The notes below the pieces were generated by a model that worked only from the letters and a program-made list of their open reading frames with translations, made no database searches and was not told the DNA's origin. Both the position numbers and the translations under genes were made by a program. A DNA stretch of 64,000 nt from assembly GCA_910584585.1 (NCBI GenBank), contig CAJUBP010000017.1, positions 1 through 64,000 of the forward strand, read 5' to 3'. Source of the stretch: an uncultured Lachnospiraceae bacterium (GTDB taxonomy: Bacteria > Bacillota > Clostridia > Lachnospirales > Lachnospiraceae). This document shows, in pieces, positions 33,565 to 41,545 of the stretch (within the stretch, counting starts at the first letter, position 1; every line of letters begins with the position of its first letter).

Positions 33565-33633
33565 ATGCAGAAAATAGATATAATGATTTCATATGATGGA
33601 AATTACTGTATTGTGACGGAGGTGCCCATGTGA
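33565..33633 (+). CDS. 22-codon leader ORF overlapping atpZ start
   Basis: A short frame reads MQKIDIMISYDGNYCIVTEVPM, with GAAAGGA about ten bases before its ATG. Its last codon and stop (ATGTGA) overlap the GTG start of atpZ by four bases, and the GGAGG site of atpZ lies inside it. It could be a leader peptide that couples translation into the operon. Its pattern YDGNYCIVTEVP vaguely resembles the N-terminus of HicB antitoxins, so it may be a remnant. Expression is unproven. Confidence 0.4.
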   Translation: MQKIDIMISYDGNYCIVTEVPM

Positions 33634-33917
33634 AATACAAAAAAAGCGTATACCGTTCCCTCGCATTGATTACGCAGTTTGGAATTAACATGCTGGTGCC
33701 TATTTTTTTATGCGTGGCGCTGGGTGTTTATCTGGGGGATAAGTTTGGGATAAACTGGATTACGATTCCCCTGTTTGCCGTAGGCGCGCTGGCAGGATTC
33801 CGCAATATTTTCATGATGGCGAAGAAGATTTATGCCGGTGAGGCGTCTTCCGGGCACTCTTCCATATCAGGAAAGAAGAAAAGTGATGAGACGTTTTCCG
33901 GGCATCCGAAAGAGTGA
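33630..33917 (+). CDS. atpZ: AtpZ/AtpI-type membrane protein of ATP synthase operon
   Basis: This 95-residue protein has two membrane helices (about 10-34 and 40-62), with a short loop GDKFGINW and the end GAFRNIFMM-like GFRNIFMMAKKIY, the hallmark of the AtpZ family that precedes F-type ATP synthase genes. AtpZ with AtpI has been proposed to help insert the c ring or to handle Mg/Ca ions. The C-terminal tail is polar and Ser-rich (SSGHSSISGKKKSDETFSG). The GTG start 33630 lies behind GGAGGTG and overlaps the leader ORF. Confidence 0.88.
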   Translation: MKYKKSVYRSLALITQFGINMLVPIFLCVALGVYLGDKFGINWITIPLFAVGALAGFRNIFMMAKKIYAGEASSGHSSISGKKKSDETFSGHPKE

Positions 33918-33987
33918 ATAAGAAAGGTTTTCACGGCGTTATGACAGAACCGGGCAATAAGGAACTGTTAAGAAAAGGGTACAGTTT

Positions 33988-34401
33988 ATGTTAAGAAGAA
34001 TTAATCAGGCGCTGCCGGAACTGCTGGCCGGAATTCTGGCGTATGGCATGCTGATTCAGATCACCGGCATATGGTTTGTGAGCGACCGGGTAAGATATTC
34101 CACAGGTCTTTGGGCCGGCATTATTCTGGCAATGGGAATGGCAGTGAATATGGCGGTTGTTATTTTTGACACGGTAGAAGAGATGACAGAGGGCAGGTCT
34201 TCCAGAAGGGCTTCCCTGTATGGAGCTCTTCGGTATCTGGCAGTTGTATTGGCTTTCGGCATTGTGGGCTATTTTAATCTTGGCAATATAGTCGTTATGT
34301 TTCTGGGCGTAATGGGGCTGAAAGTCTCAGCTTACCTGCAGCCGTTGACACATAAATTTTTAGCAGTTTTGCAGAAAAAATATTTTCATGGAAAAAGTTA
34401 A
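33988..34401 (+). CDS. atpI: ATP synthase-associated protein AtpI
   Basis: This 137-residue protein has four membrane helices (about 12-30, 38-58, 78-98 and 100-120), matching the AtpI/UncI family that assists assembly of the c-subunit ring. It lies 70 bases after atpZ and about 70 bases before atpB, in the normal order. Recognition is by topology, length and position, because AtpI sequences diverge widely. It starts at ATG 33988 after a purine-rich stretch (AAGAAAAGGG). Confidence 0.82.
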   Translation: MLRRINQALPELLAGILAYGMLIQITGIWFVSDRVRYSTGLWAGIILAMGMAVNMAVVIFDTVEEMTEGRSSRRASLYGALRYLAVVLAFGIVGYFNLGNIVVMFLGVMGLKVSAYLQPLTHKFLAVLQKKYFHGKS

Positions 34402-34468
34402 AAGAGGTGATAGATTAGAAAATATTGTAAATAATGTTAAAAAAGAAATTTGATAAGGAGGTGAGAGA

Positions 34469-35203
34469 GTGCAGAGCTCAATTTTACTGTCTTCCGGCGC
34501 GGATATTGATATTATGGTGCACGGCTTGTTTTCTTATGAGCTGTTCGGGCAGACATTTTGGATCACCACAACGCATGTAAGCCTGCTGATTGTTATGGCT
34601 GTACTGATTGGATTCTCCATCGCGGCCAACCGCGCCATGAAACACGCGTCAGAGGTTCCGGGCGGTTTCCAGAATGTAGTGGAGCTGATTGTGGAGAAAC
34701 TGGACGGTATGGTTCACGGCGTTATGGGAAAAAGCGGCGGCAGGTTCGTCAACTACGTGGGCACGATATTTATTTTTATATTGGTATCCAACCTTTCCGG
34801 CCTGTTTGGATTGAGGCCGCCCACAGCCGATTACGGCGTAACATTGCCGCTGGCGCTGCTGAGTTTTATTCTGATTCATTTTAATCAGTTTAAATATCAG
34901 ACGCCGAAAGCGATATGGACCGATATGTGTTCCCCGCTTCCGCCGTGGCTGCCCATTTGGTTCCCCATTAACCTGATCAGTGAGATCGCTGTTCCGATTT
35001 CGCTGTCATTGCGTTTGTTTGCGAACGTATTGTCAGGAACTATTATTATGGCGTTGATTTATGCCTTATTGTCCAAATTCGCCTATTTCTGGCCGGGCGC
35101 GCTGCATGCGTATTTCGATGTGTTTTCCGGATGCATCCAGACTTATGTGTTCTGTATGCTGACTATGACGTACATCAGCAACGCAATCGGAGAGGAAGAA
35201 TAG
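34469..35203 (+). CDS. atpB: F-type ATP synthase subunit a
   Basis: Subunit a of the F0 sector forms the ion half-channels beside the c ring. It has 244 residues and five to six helices. The essential arginine is in ISLSLRLFANVLSGTIIM, with the preceding helix NLISEIAVP. The end SGCIQTYVFCMLTMTYISNAI is the last conserved helix. The start is GTG 34469 behind a perfect AAGGAGGTGA. In Na+-coupled enzymes this arginine acts the same way, so the ion must be judged from subunit c. Confidence 0.95.
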   Translation: MQSSILLSSGADIDIMVHGLFSYELFGQTFWITTTHVSLLIVMAVLIGFSIAANRAMKHASEVPGGFQNVVELIVEKLDGMVHGVMGKSGGRFVNYVGTIFIFILVSNLSGLFGLRPPTADYGVTLPLALLSFILIHFNQFKYQTPKAIWTDMCSPLPPWLPIWFPINLISEIAVPISLSLRLFANVLSGTIIMALIYALLSKFAYFWPGALHAYFDVFSGCIQTYVFCMLTMTYISNAIGEEE

Positions 35204-35297
35204 GCCATATGCAGAATCAGGTAACATCCGGACTGAGATCCGGGAAAATTATAAGAGCTATAAGTTTCAGAAAGAAAACGCAAGGAGGAAAAATCTT

Positions 35298-35555
35298 ATG
35301 GATAACATTACAGGAGCAGAATTAATCAGAGCTTGTTCAGCAATCGGCGCAGGTCTTGCGGTTATCGCAGGTATCGGACCTGGTATCGGGCAGGGTATCG
35401 CGGCAGGTCACGCGGCGGCAGCAGTAGGAAGAAACCCGGGAGCAAGATCAGACATTACTTCTACGATGCTTTTAGGCCAGGCGGTAGCAGAGACGACAGG
35501 TCTGTATGGTTTGCTGGTTGCAATCCTTCTGATGTTTGTGCAGCCATTAAAATAA
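35298..35555 (+). CDS. atpE: F-type ATP synthase subunit c, Na+-type signature
   Basis: This 85-residue hairpin proteolipid forms the rotor ring. The first helix shows GIGPGIGQGIAAG with Pro28 and Gln32, and the second QAVAETTGLYG with the ion-carrying Glu65 and Thr66. Gln32/Glu65/Ser-or-Thr66 is the set known to bind Na+ in Ilyobacter, Acetobacterium and other anaerobes, so Na+ coupling is likely. The polar loop is GRNPGARSD. ATG 35298 lies behind AAGGAGG. A 51-bp imperfect direct repeat separates it from atpF. Confidence 0.95.
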   Translation: MDNITGAELIRACSAIGAGLAVIAGIGPGIGQGIAAGHAAAAVGRNPGARSDITSTMLLGQAVAETTGLYGLLVAILLMFVQPLK

Positions 35556-35562
35556 GGGCATC

Positions 35563-35646
35563 CCTTAATGTGCAAAATGCAGCACAAATCAGAGGAAGCG
35601 CCCTTCGGGCATACCTTTATGTGCAGAGAGCAGCACAAATCAGCAG
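35563..35646 (+). repeat. 51-bp-spaced direct repeat between atpE and atpF
   Basis: CCTTAATGTGCAAAATGCAG followed by CACAAATCAGAG recurs 51 bases later as CCTTTATGTGCAGAGAGCAG followed by CACAAATCAGCAG. The second copy runs into the ribosome-binding region of atpF. GCCCTTCGGGC between them can form a small hairpin. It may tune the high c-subunit to b-subunit expression ratio. Confidence 0.6.
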
Positions 35647-35661
35647 AAAGGAGGACCGGCC

Positions 35662-36177
35662 TTGGAACAGTTATTTGGCTTAAATCCGCAGCTTTTGCAT
35701 GATACGGTTCTTTCCATTCTTGCCATTCTGTTTCTGTTTACCTTAATGTCTTACCTGCTGTTTAATCCGGCAAAGAAGATGTTGAAGGACAGACAGGATC
35801 GCATTAAGAATGACATTGACACTGCCAGAAAAGACAGGGAAGAAGCCGCTGCCGTCAAAGCAGAGTACAGTGCGAAGATCAAAAACATTGAAAAAGAAGC
35901 TGAGGAAATCTTAAGTGAGGCCCGCCAGAAAGCTCTGAAAAATGAAAACAGGATTGTAGATGAGGCGAAGGAAGAAGCTGCCCGGATCATAAAACGCGCC
36001 AACGAAGAAGCGTTGTTGGAGAAGAAGCGTATTATGGATGAGGCAAAACAGGAGATGATTGCCATAGCCTCAATGATGGCAGGCAAGGTAGTCACAGCCT
36101 CCATTGATACATCCATTCAGGACGCGCTGGTGGAGGAAACATTGAAGGAAATAGGTGAAAGTACATGGCAAAGCTAG
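35662..36177 (+). CDS. atpF: F-type ATP synthase subunit b
   Basis: This 171-residue peripheral stalk subunit has a single N-terminal membrane helix (about 10-30, TVLSILAILFLFTLMSYLLF) followed by a long charged helix (about 40-150) rich in Ala, Glu and Lys that dimerises and reaches F1. The start is TTG 35662 behind AAAGGAGG, which is rare but well supported. It overlaps atpH by 13 bases. The length is standard. Confidence 0.94.
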   Translation: MEQLFGLNPQLLHDTVLSILAILFLFTLMSYLLFNPAKKMLKDRQDRIKNDIDTARKDREEAAAVKAEYSAKIKNIEKEAEEILSEARQKALKNENRIVDEAKEEAARIIKRANEEALLEKKRIMDEAKQEMIAIASMMAGKVVTASIDTSIQDALVEETLKEIGESTWQS

Positions 36178-36731
36178 TATCCAAAACTTATGGGGACGCA
36201 CTGTTTGAGCTTGCTGTGGAATCTGGTCAGGTGGATGAAATGTTGGAAGAAGCAAGAAGCATACAGCAGATTCTTCGAGAAGACAACGAGCTTTCCAAAC
36301 TGATGAATCACCCGAAAATCGTAAAAGAAGAAAAAATAGAGATTCTGGAACAGATTTTTAAGGGCAGAGTCCGTGATGAAATCACAGGGATGATGCGTAT
36401 GCTTGTTTCTAAGGGTCACTATGGTGAAATGGAATCTGTATTCACATATTTCATTGACCAGGTAAAGGAATATAAAAACATTGGCACTGCTTATGTGACT
36501 GCGCCCATGCCGCTTACAGACAGTCAGAAAGAGCAGATCAGGAATAAATTACAGGAAACCACCAGATATGTGCAGTTTGAGATGCATTATGATGTGGATG
36601 AAAGTTTAATCGGCGGCATGGTAATTCGGATTGGTGACAGGGTGGTTGACAGCAGTGTGAAGAACAAATTGCAGAGCCTTACCAGGGAATTATCAAAAAT
36701 ACAGTTGAAAGTAGGTGAATGCGCTCCATGA
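36165..36731 (+). CDS. atpH: F-type ATP synthase subunit delta
   Basis: This 188-residue delta subunit links the top of F1 to subunit b. The N-terminal six-helix domain begins AKLVSKTYGDALFELAVESGQ and contains LSKLMNHPKIVKEEKIEIL. The C-terminal region has VTAPMPLTDSQKEQIRNKL and the conserved DESLIGGMVIRIGDRVVDSSVKNKL. It starts inside the 3' end of atpF and its stop overlaps the atpA start (ATGA), suggesting translational coupling for equal subunit numbers. Confidence 0.95.
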   Translation: MAKLVSKTYGDALFELAVESGQVDEMLEEARSIQQILREDNELSKLMNHPKIVKEEKIEILEQIFKGRVRDEITGMMRMLVSKGHYGEMESVFTYFIDQVKEYKNIGTAYVTAPMPLTDSQKEQIRNKLQETTRYVQFEMHYDVDESLIGGMVIRIGDRVVDSSVKNKLQSLTRELSKIQLKVGECAP

Positions 36732-38233
36732 ATTTAAAACCGGAAGAGATAAGTTCAGTTATAAAAGAGCAGGTGAAGCGGTACGCGGCGCAGCTTGAAG
36801 TATCCGATGTGGGTACGGTCATTCAGGTGGCGGACGGCATTGCCCGTATTCACGGCCTTGAAAACGCCATGCAGGGCGAATTATTGGAATTTCCCGGCGA
36901 AGTCTATGGAATGGTGTTGAACCTGGAAGAGGATAATGTGGGCGCCGTATTATTAGGCGATCAGAAAAATATCAATGAAGGGGATACCGTTAAGACTACG
37001 GGAAGAGTGGTTGAGGTTCCGGTGGGCGACGCCATGACCGGACGTGTGGTCAATGCGCTGGGACAGCCCATCGACGGCAAAGGGCCCATTGAAACAACAA
37101 AGTTCAGACAGATCGAGAGAGTGGCCTCCGGCGTTATCTCAAGAAAATCTGTAGATACGCCGTTACAGACCGGTATCAAGGCAATCGACTCCATGGTGCC
37201 CATCGGAAGAGGGCAGCGTGAGCTGATTATCGGCGACCGCCAGACCGGTAAGACGGCGATTGCGGTGGATACCATTATCAATCAAAAAGGACAGGGCGTA
37301 AAATGTATTTACGTTGCCATCGGCCAGAAAGCTTCTACCGTCGCAACCATTGTAAAGACATTTGAAGAGTTCGGCGCGATGGATTATACCACAGTAGTGG
37401 CGTCTACTGCCAGCGAACTTGCGCCGCTGCAGTATATTGCGCCCTATGCAGGATGCGCCATCGGAGAGGAATGGATGGAAAAGGGAGAAGACGTGCTGGT
37501 TGTTTATGATGACTTAAGCAAGCACGCGACGGCGTACCGTACCCTTTCTCTGCTTCTGCGCCGTCCGCCAGGACGTGAGGCGTATCCCGGCGACGTATTC
37601 TATCTGCATTCCAGACTGCTGGAACGCGCAGCCAGATTATCTGAGAAATTGGGCGGCGGCTCTTTAACGGCGCTGCCGATTATAGAGACTCAGGCCGGAG
37701 ACGTTTCCGCGTATATTCCGACCAATGTAATTTCCATTACAGACGGCCAGATTTATCTGGAGACAGAAATGTTCAACGCAGGTTTCCGCCCGGCAATCAA
37801 CGCCGGTCTGTCGGTATCCCGTGTAGGAGGTTCCGCTCAGATTAAGGCTATGAAGAAGATTGCGGCGCCTATCCGTGTGGAGCTGGCCCAGTTCCGGGAG
37901 CTGGCGGCATTTGCCCAGTTCGGCTCAGAGCTGGACGCGGATACCACTGAGAAGCTGGCCCAGGGGGAAAGAATCCGTGAAATGTTAAAGCAGCCCCAGT
38001 ACAAGCCCATGCCGGTAGAATACCAGGTTATGATTATCTACGCGGCTACCAAGAAATACCTTCTGGATGTTCCAGTAGAGGATATTCTTCGCTTTGAAGG
38101 GGAATTGTTTGAATTTGTAGATACCAAATATCCTGAGATTCCGGAGGCAATCCGTCAGGATAAGGAAATCAAAGAAGAAACCGAGAGCAAGCTTGTGAAA
38201 GCTATTGAGGAGTGCAAAGCGCAATTTAAGTAA
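36728..38233 (+). CDS. atpA: F-type ATP synthase subunit alpha
   Basis: The 501-residue non-catalytic nucleotide-binding subunit of F1 begins MNLKPEEISSVIKEQVKRY. The nucleotide loop is GDRQTGKTAIA, with the conserved LPIIETQAGDVSAYIPTNV region and the arginine finger in FNAGFRPAINAGLSVSRVG. ATG 36728 is chosen over an in-frame ATG three codons earlier because family members start at MNL and the ATGA overlap with atpH fits the operon pattern. Length and motifs are normal. Confidence 0.97.
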   Translation: MNLKPEEISSVIKEQVKRYAAQLEVSDVGTVIQVADGIARIHGLENAMQGELLEFPGEVYGMVLNLEEDNVGAVLLGDQKNINEGDTVKTTGRVVEVPVGDAMTGRVVNALGQPIDGKGPIETTKFRQIERVASGVISRKSVDTPLQTGIKAIDSMVPIGRGQRELIIGDRQTGKTAIAVDTIINQKGQGVKCIYVAIGQKASTVATIVKTFEEFGAMDYTTVVASTASELAPLQYIAPYAGCAIGEEWMEKGEDVLVVYDDLSKHATAYRTLSLLLRRPPGREAYPGDVFYLHSRLLERAARLSEKLGGGSLTALPIIETQAGDVSAYIPTNVISITDGQIYLETEMFNAGFRPAINAGLSVSRVGGSAQIKAMKKIAAPIRVELAQFRELAAFAQFGSELDADTTEKLAQGERIREMLKQPQYKPMPVEYQVMIIYAATKKYLLDVPVEDILRFEGELFEFVDTKYPEIPEAIRQDKEIKEETESKLVKAIEECKAQFK

Positions 38234-38251
38234 GACGGGTGGTGAATGTTT

Positions 38252-39109
38252 ATGGCGTCCATGAGGGACATTAAAAGAAGAAAAGGCAGCATACAAAGTA
38301 CGCAGCAAATCACAAAAGCCATGAAGCTGGTTTCCACCGTTAAACTGCAGAAGGCCAAAAGCCGCGCGGAGCAGTCCAATCCATATTTTAACTATATGTA
38401 TCAGACGGTAACCTCAATGCTGGCCCGCTCCGGGAATATGACCCATCCCTATCTGCAGGCCGGAAGCTCTTCCAAAAAAGCAGTCATAACCATTGCTTCC
38501 AACCGGGGTCTTGCCGGCGGATATAATTCCAATATTGTGAAGCTTGTCACAGACAGCGGAATTTCCAAGGAAGACGCTAAGGTGTATATCATTGGCCGTA
38601 AGGCCAGGGAATCCCTGGAAAGAAAGGGTTATGAGATTACAGCGGATTATTCAGATGTCATTGAAGGCCCCACTTACGGGGATGCCGCTGAGATCTGCAA
38701 GGAAGTGTTAGGAGCGTTTACCAGGGGGGAAATCGGAGAAATCTATCTTGCTTATACTCATTTTAAGAATACGGTCAGCCATGAGCCCACTCTGATGAAG
38801 CTGCTTCCCATAGAATTTGACGAGGCGGAACTGAAGGAGACGGACAGCAATGTGCTGATGAATTATGAGCCCAATGAGGACGAGGCGTTAGACCTGATTA
38901 TCCCCAAGTATTTGACAAGTCTGTTCTACGGTGCGCTGGTGGAGGCGGTTGCCAGTGAAAACGGAGCCAGAATGCAGGCCATGGATTCCGCGACCAGCAA
39001 CGCAGAGGAAATGATTAGTGATTTGACACTGAAATATAACAGAGCGCGTCAGGGCTCTATTACACAGGAGCTGACAGAAATTATTGCCGGCGCCGAAGCC
39101 ATTTCATAG
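38252..39109 (+). CDS. atpG: F-type ATP synthase subunit gamma
   Basis: The central rotor shaft has 285 residues. The N-terminal helix MASMRDIKRRKGSIQSTQQI and the C-terminal helix (SNAEEMISDLTLKYNRARQGSITQELTEIIAGAEA) form the coiled coil that turns inside the alpha/beta ring. The middle is a Rossmann-like domain with ITIASNRGLAGGYN. ATG 38252 fits both the family start and a GGTGG site seven bases upstream. Three stem-loops follow its stop before atpD. Confidence 0.96.
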   Translation: MASMRDIKRRKGSIQSTQQITKAMKLVSTVKLQKAKSRAEQSNPYFNYMYQTVTSMLARSGNMTHPYLQAGSSSKKAVITIASNRGLAGGYNSNIVKLVTDSGISKEDAKVYIIGRKARESLERKGYEITADYSDVIEGPTYGDAAEICKEVLGAFTRGEIGEIYLAYTHFKNTVSHEPTLMKLLPIEFDEAELKETDSNVLMNYEPNEDEALDLIIPKYLTSLFYGALVEAVASENGARMQAMDSATSNAEEMISDLTLKYNRARQGSITQELTEIIAGAEAIS

Positions 39110-39129
39110 AAATTTATGAAATGGAATTA

Positions 39130-39198
39130 GCGCAGGGCGCTTTGCCTGCGCAGAAGCGCGCGTCTGCGCTTCTGAAATCAGGCTGAGGAAAATCTCAG
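39130..39198 (+). promoter_or_regulatory. Three tandem stem-loops between atpG and atpD
   Basis: GCGCAGG (39130-39136) pairs with CCTGCGC (39145-39151). AGAAGCGC (39152-39159) pairs with GCGCTTCT (39166-39173). CTGAG (39183-39187) pairs with CTCAG (39194-39198). None is followed by a T-run, so they are not terminators. They may act as intra-operon processing or stability elements, or slow ribosome transit between genes. Confidence 0.7.
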
Positions 39199-39240
39199 GC
39201 TGAGATTTATGCAGTTATTAACAATTTAAGGAGTGAAATT

Positions 39241-40632
39241 ATGGCAGATAAGAATATAGGTAAAATCACTCAGATTATCGGCGCCGTTTTGGATATTAAG
39301 TTTTCCGAAGGCAGCCTGCCGGAAATCAATGAAGCAATCAACATTCCGCTGGAAGGCGGAAAACGTTTGGTTGTGGAGGTTTCCCAGCATCTGGGTGATG
39401 ATACGGTAAGATGTATCGCCATGGGTTCCACGGACGGATTGGTTCGGGGAATGGACGCCGAAGCAACCGGCGCCTCCATCACCGTTCCGGTGGGGGAGCA
39501 GACATTGGGACGTATGTTTAATGTGCTGGGGGATCCCATCGATGAAATCGATCCGCCGAAAAATGTGGAATACATGCCGATTCACAGAAAGGCTCCCACA
39601 TTTGAGGAACAGGCAACCTCTACGGAAATGCTGGAGACCGGCATCAAAGTCGTTGACTTGCTCTGCCCTTACCAGAAAGGCGGTAAAATCGGTCTGTTCG
39701 GCGGCGCCGGAGTGGGAAAAACCGTGTTGATTCAGGAATTAATTCACAATATTGCCACAGAGCATGACGGATATTCCGTATTTACCGGCGTAGGCGAACG
39801 TACCCGTGAGGGAAACGACCTTTATTATGAAATGAAAGAATCCGGAGTTATTGATAAAACCTGTATGGTGTTCGGACAGATGAACGAACCCCCCGGGGCT
39901 CGTATGCGTGTGGGACTGACAGGTCTTACCATGGCTGAGTATTTCCGGGATAAGGGCGGAAAGGACGTATTGCTGTTTATTGACAATATTTTCCGTTTCA
40001 CCCAGGCAGGTTCTGAGGTGTCCGCCCTGTTGGGACGTATGCCCTCCGCCGTAGGCTATCAGCCCACGCTGCAGACCGAAATGGGCGCTTTGCAGGAGCG
40101 TATTACCTCAACGAAGAACGGTTCTATCACATCCGTGCAGGCAGTTTACGTGCCGGCGGACGACTTGACTGACCCGGCGCCGGCGACCACATTTGCCCAT
40201 CTGGACGCTACCACAACTTTGTCCCGTTCCATTGCGGAGCTGGGTATTTATCCGGCAGTGGATCCGCTGGATTCCACTTCCCGTATTCTGGATCCCCGTG
40301 TGGTGGGAGAAGAGCACTTTGAAGTAGCCCGTGGAGTGCAGGAGATTCTGCAGAAGTACAAAGAACTGCAGGATATTATCGCTATTCTGGGTATGGATGA
40401 GTTGTCAGAAGATGATAAACTGGTAGTAAACCGCGCCAGAAAGGTGCAGAGATTCTTATCACAGCCTTTCTTTGTGGCAACGCAGTTTACCGGACTGGAT
40501 GGAAAATACGTACCGATTGCAGAGACATTAAGAGGATTTAAAGAAATCCTGGAAGGCAAGCATGATGATGTTCCGGAAGGCCATTTCCTGAATGCCGGAT
40601 CTATTGATGAAGTTCGCGCCCGCATGAAGTAG
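39241..40632 (+). CDS. atpD: F-type ATP synthase subunit beta
   Basis: The 463-residue catalytic subunit has P-loop GGAGVGKTVLI, catalytic Glu region GVGERTREGNDLYYEM, Walker B LLFIDNIFRFTQAGSE, the DELSEDD motif (here GMDELSEDDKLVV) that contacts gamma, and a C-terminal helical domain ending VRARMK. The N-terminal barrel begins GKITQIIGAVLDIKF. ATG 39241 follows AAGGAG. Length is standard. It hydrolyses or makes ATP at the alpha/beta interface, driven by the ring of subunit c. Confidence 0.97.
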   Translation: MADKNIGKITQIIGAVLDIKFSEGSLPEINEAINIPLEGGKRLVVEVSQHLGDDTVRCIAMGSTDGLVRGMDAEATGASITVPVGEQTLGRMFNVLGDPIDEIDPPKNVEYMPIHRKAPTFEEQATSTEMLETGIKVVDLLCPYQKGGKIGLFGGAGVGKTVLIQELIHNIATEHDGYSVFTGVGERTREGNDLYYEMKESGVIDKTCMVFGQMNEPPGARMRVGLTGLTMAEYFRDKGGKDVLLFIDNIFRFTQAGSEVSALLGRMPSAVGYQPTLQTEMGALQERITSTKNGSITSVQAVYVPADDLTDPAPATTFAHLDATTTLSRSIAELGIYPAVDPLDSTSRILDPRVVGEEHFEVARGVQEILQKYKELQDIIAILGMDELSEDDKLVVNRARKVQRFLSQPFFVATQFTGLDGKYVPIAETLRGFKEILEGKHDDVPEGHFLNAGSIDEVRARMK

Positions 40633-40643
40633 GGGGTGAGCAT

Positions 40644-41051
40644 ATGGCAGAGGAAAATAAGAACTTTCAATTGGAAATTATCACGCCGGATCGTGTGTTT
40701 TACAAAGGGGAAGCGTCCATGGTGGAATTTACTTCCGTAGATGGAGAGATGGGTGTCTATAAGCATCATATCCCTCTGACCACTGTACTGGCTCCCGGAA
40801 TTGTAACCATAACAGAGCCGGGCCAGAAGAAACACGCGGCAGTTCATGCAGGGTTTGTGCAGATTCTGGGAGAAAAGGTGACATTTCTTGCGGAGATTGC
40901 GGAATGGCCCGATGAGATTGACGCAGGCCGGGCGCAGGCGGCGAAGGCCCGCGCCGAAGAGCGGCTGCGCAGCCACAGCGCGGATGTTGACGTGGCCCGC
41001 GCGGAGATTGCGTTGAAGAAAGCTTTGGTGCGTCTTGACGTGAAACAGTAG
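40644..41051 (+). CDS. atpC: F-type ATP synthase subunit epsilon
   Basis: This 135-residue subunit completes the operon. The N-terminal beta sandwich (FQLEIITPDRVFYKGEASMVEF, DGEMGVYKHHIPLTTVLAPG) binds the rotor foot, and the C-terminal helical hairpin (AGRAQAAKARAEERLRSHSADVDVARAEIALKKAL) can inhibit ATP hydrolysis by inserting between gamma and beta. ATG 40644 lies behind GGGGGTGAG. A strong terminator follows ten bases after the stop. Confidence 0.95.
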   Translation: MAEENKNFQLEIITPDRVFYKGEASMVEFTSVDGEMGVYKHHIPLTTVLAPGIVTITEPGQKKHAAVHAGFVQILGEKVTFLAEIAEWPDEIDAGRAQAAKARAEERLRSHSADVDVARAEIALKKALVRLDVKQ

Positions 41052-41060
41052 AAGAAAGAG

Positions 41061-41106
41061 GCACTGCAGATATCAGGCAGAGTACTGGTATTTGCAGTGC
41101 TTTTTT
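41061..41106 (+). terminator. Terminator of atp operon
   Basis: GCACTGCA at 41061-41068 pairs with TGCAGTGC at 41093-41100, with partial inner pairing, and is followed by six T residues. It lies ten bases after the atpC stop codon. Confidence 0.85.
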
Positions 41107-41134
41107 GGAATGCAGAAATATGTGGGATACAGGA

Positions 41135-41326
41135 TTACAATTTCGTTCCGCGGGGGATTTCCACATCCAGTATCAATTTATGCATCACATTGCAGCATTC
41201 CCCTTTCAGCACAAGGCCATCGGAATCACACAGAAAATGGAAATGTTCACATTCCGGATATTTTCCTTCTGCCCGGATCCTAAGAGGATTTCCATATTTC
41301 CAGGATGCAGCGGTCCCCGGTGGCAT
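41135..41326 (-). CDS. Small hypothetical protein, 63 residues
   Basis: A minus-strand frame in the gap after the atp operon has AAGGGAGG placed three to four bases before its ATG. The product contains three Cys and three His (KYPECEHFHFLCDSDGLVL, KGECCNVMHKL) and ends DVEIPRGTKL, which could suggest metal binding. I do not recognise a family. The opposite strand also has open frames here, so coding status is uncertain. It sits between the atp terminator and a hairpin repeat. Confidence 0.4.
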   Translation of the reverse strand: MPPGTAASWKYGNPLRIRAEGKYPECEHFHFLCDSDGLVLKGECCNVMHKLILDVEIPRGTKL

Positions 41327-41376
41327 GGGCCTCCCTTACCGTATTTTTGAATATTCAGCTTTTTAAGAGACAAAAG

Positions 41377-41480
41377 AAGGGGCTGCCGGGAAATGGAAAA
41401 TTAGCATAATATATAGCCATGAATTGTTGTGTTTCATCCCATATATTGTGTGCAAATTTCACTTTCCGACAGCCTGTTCC
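41377..41480. repeat. Hairpin repeat, family 2, copy 1
   Basis: GGGGCTGCCGGGAAATGG at 41379-41396 faces an imperfect inverted match at 41461-41480 (ACTTTCCGACAGCCTGTTCC). The AT-rich interior has ATATATAGCCATGAATTGTTG. A related copy with the same arms and interior motif lies at 57155-57256. I see no gene from here to 41545. Confidence 0.6.
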
Positions 41481-41545
41481 GTTACATTCGGAGACAATCA
41501 GAAGCATTGCAGTGAAAGATGAGAATTCCCCAGTAAATATTTTTA

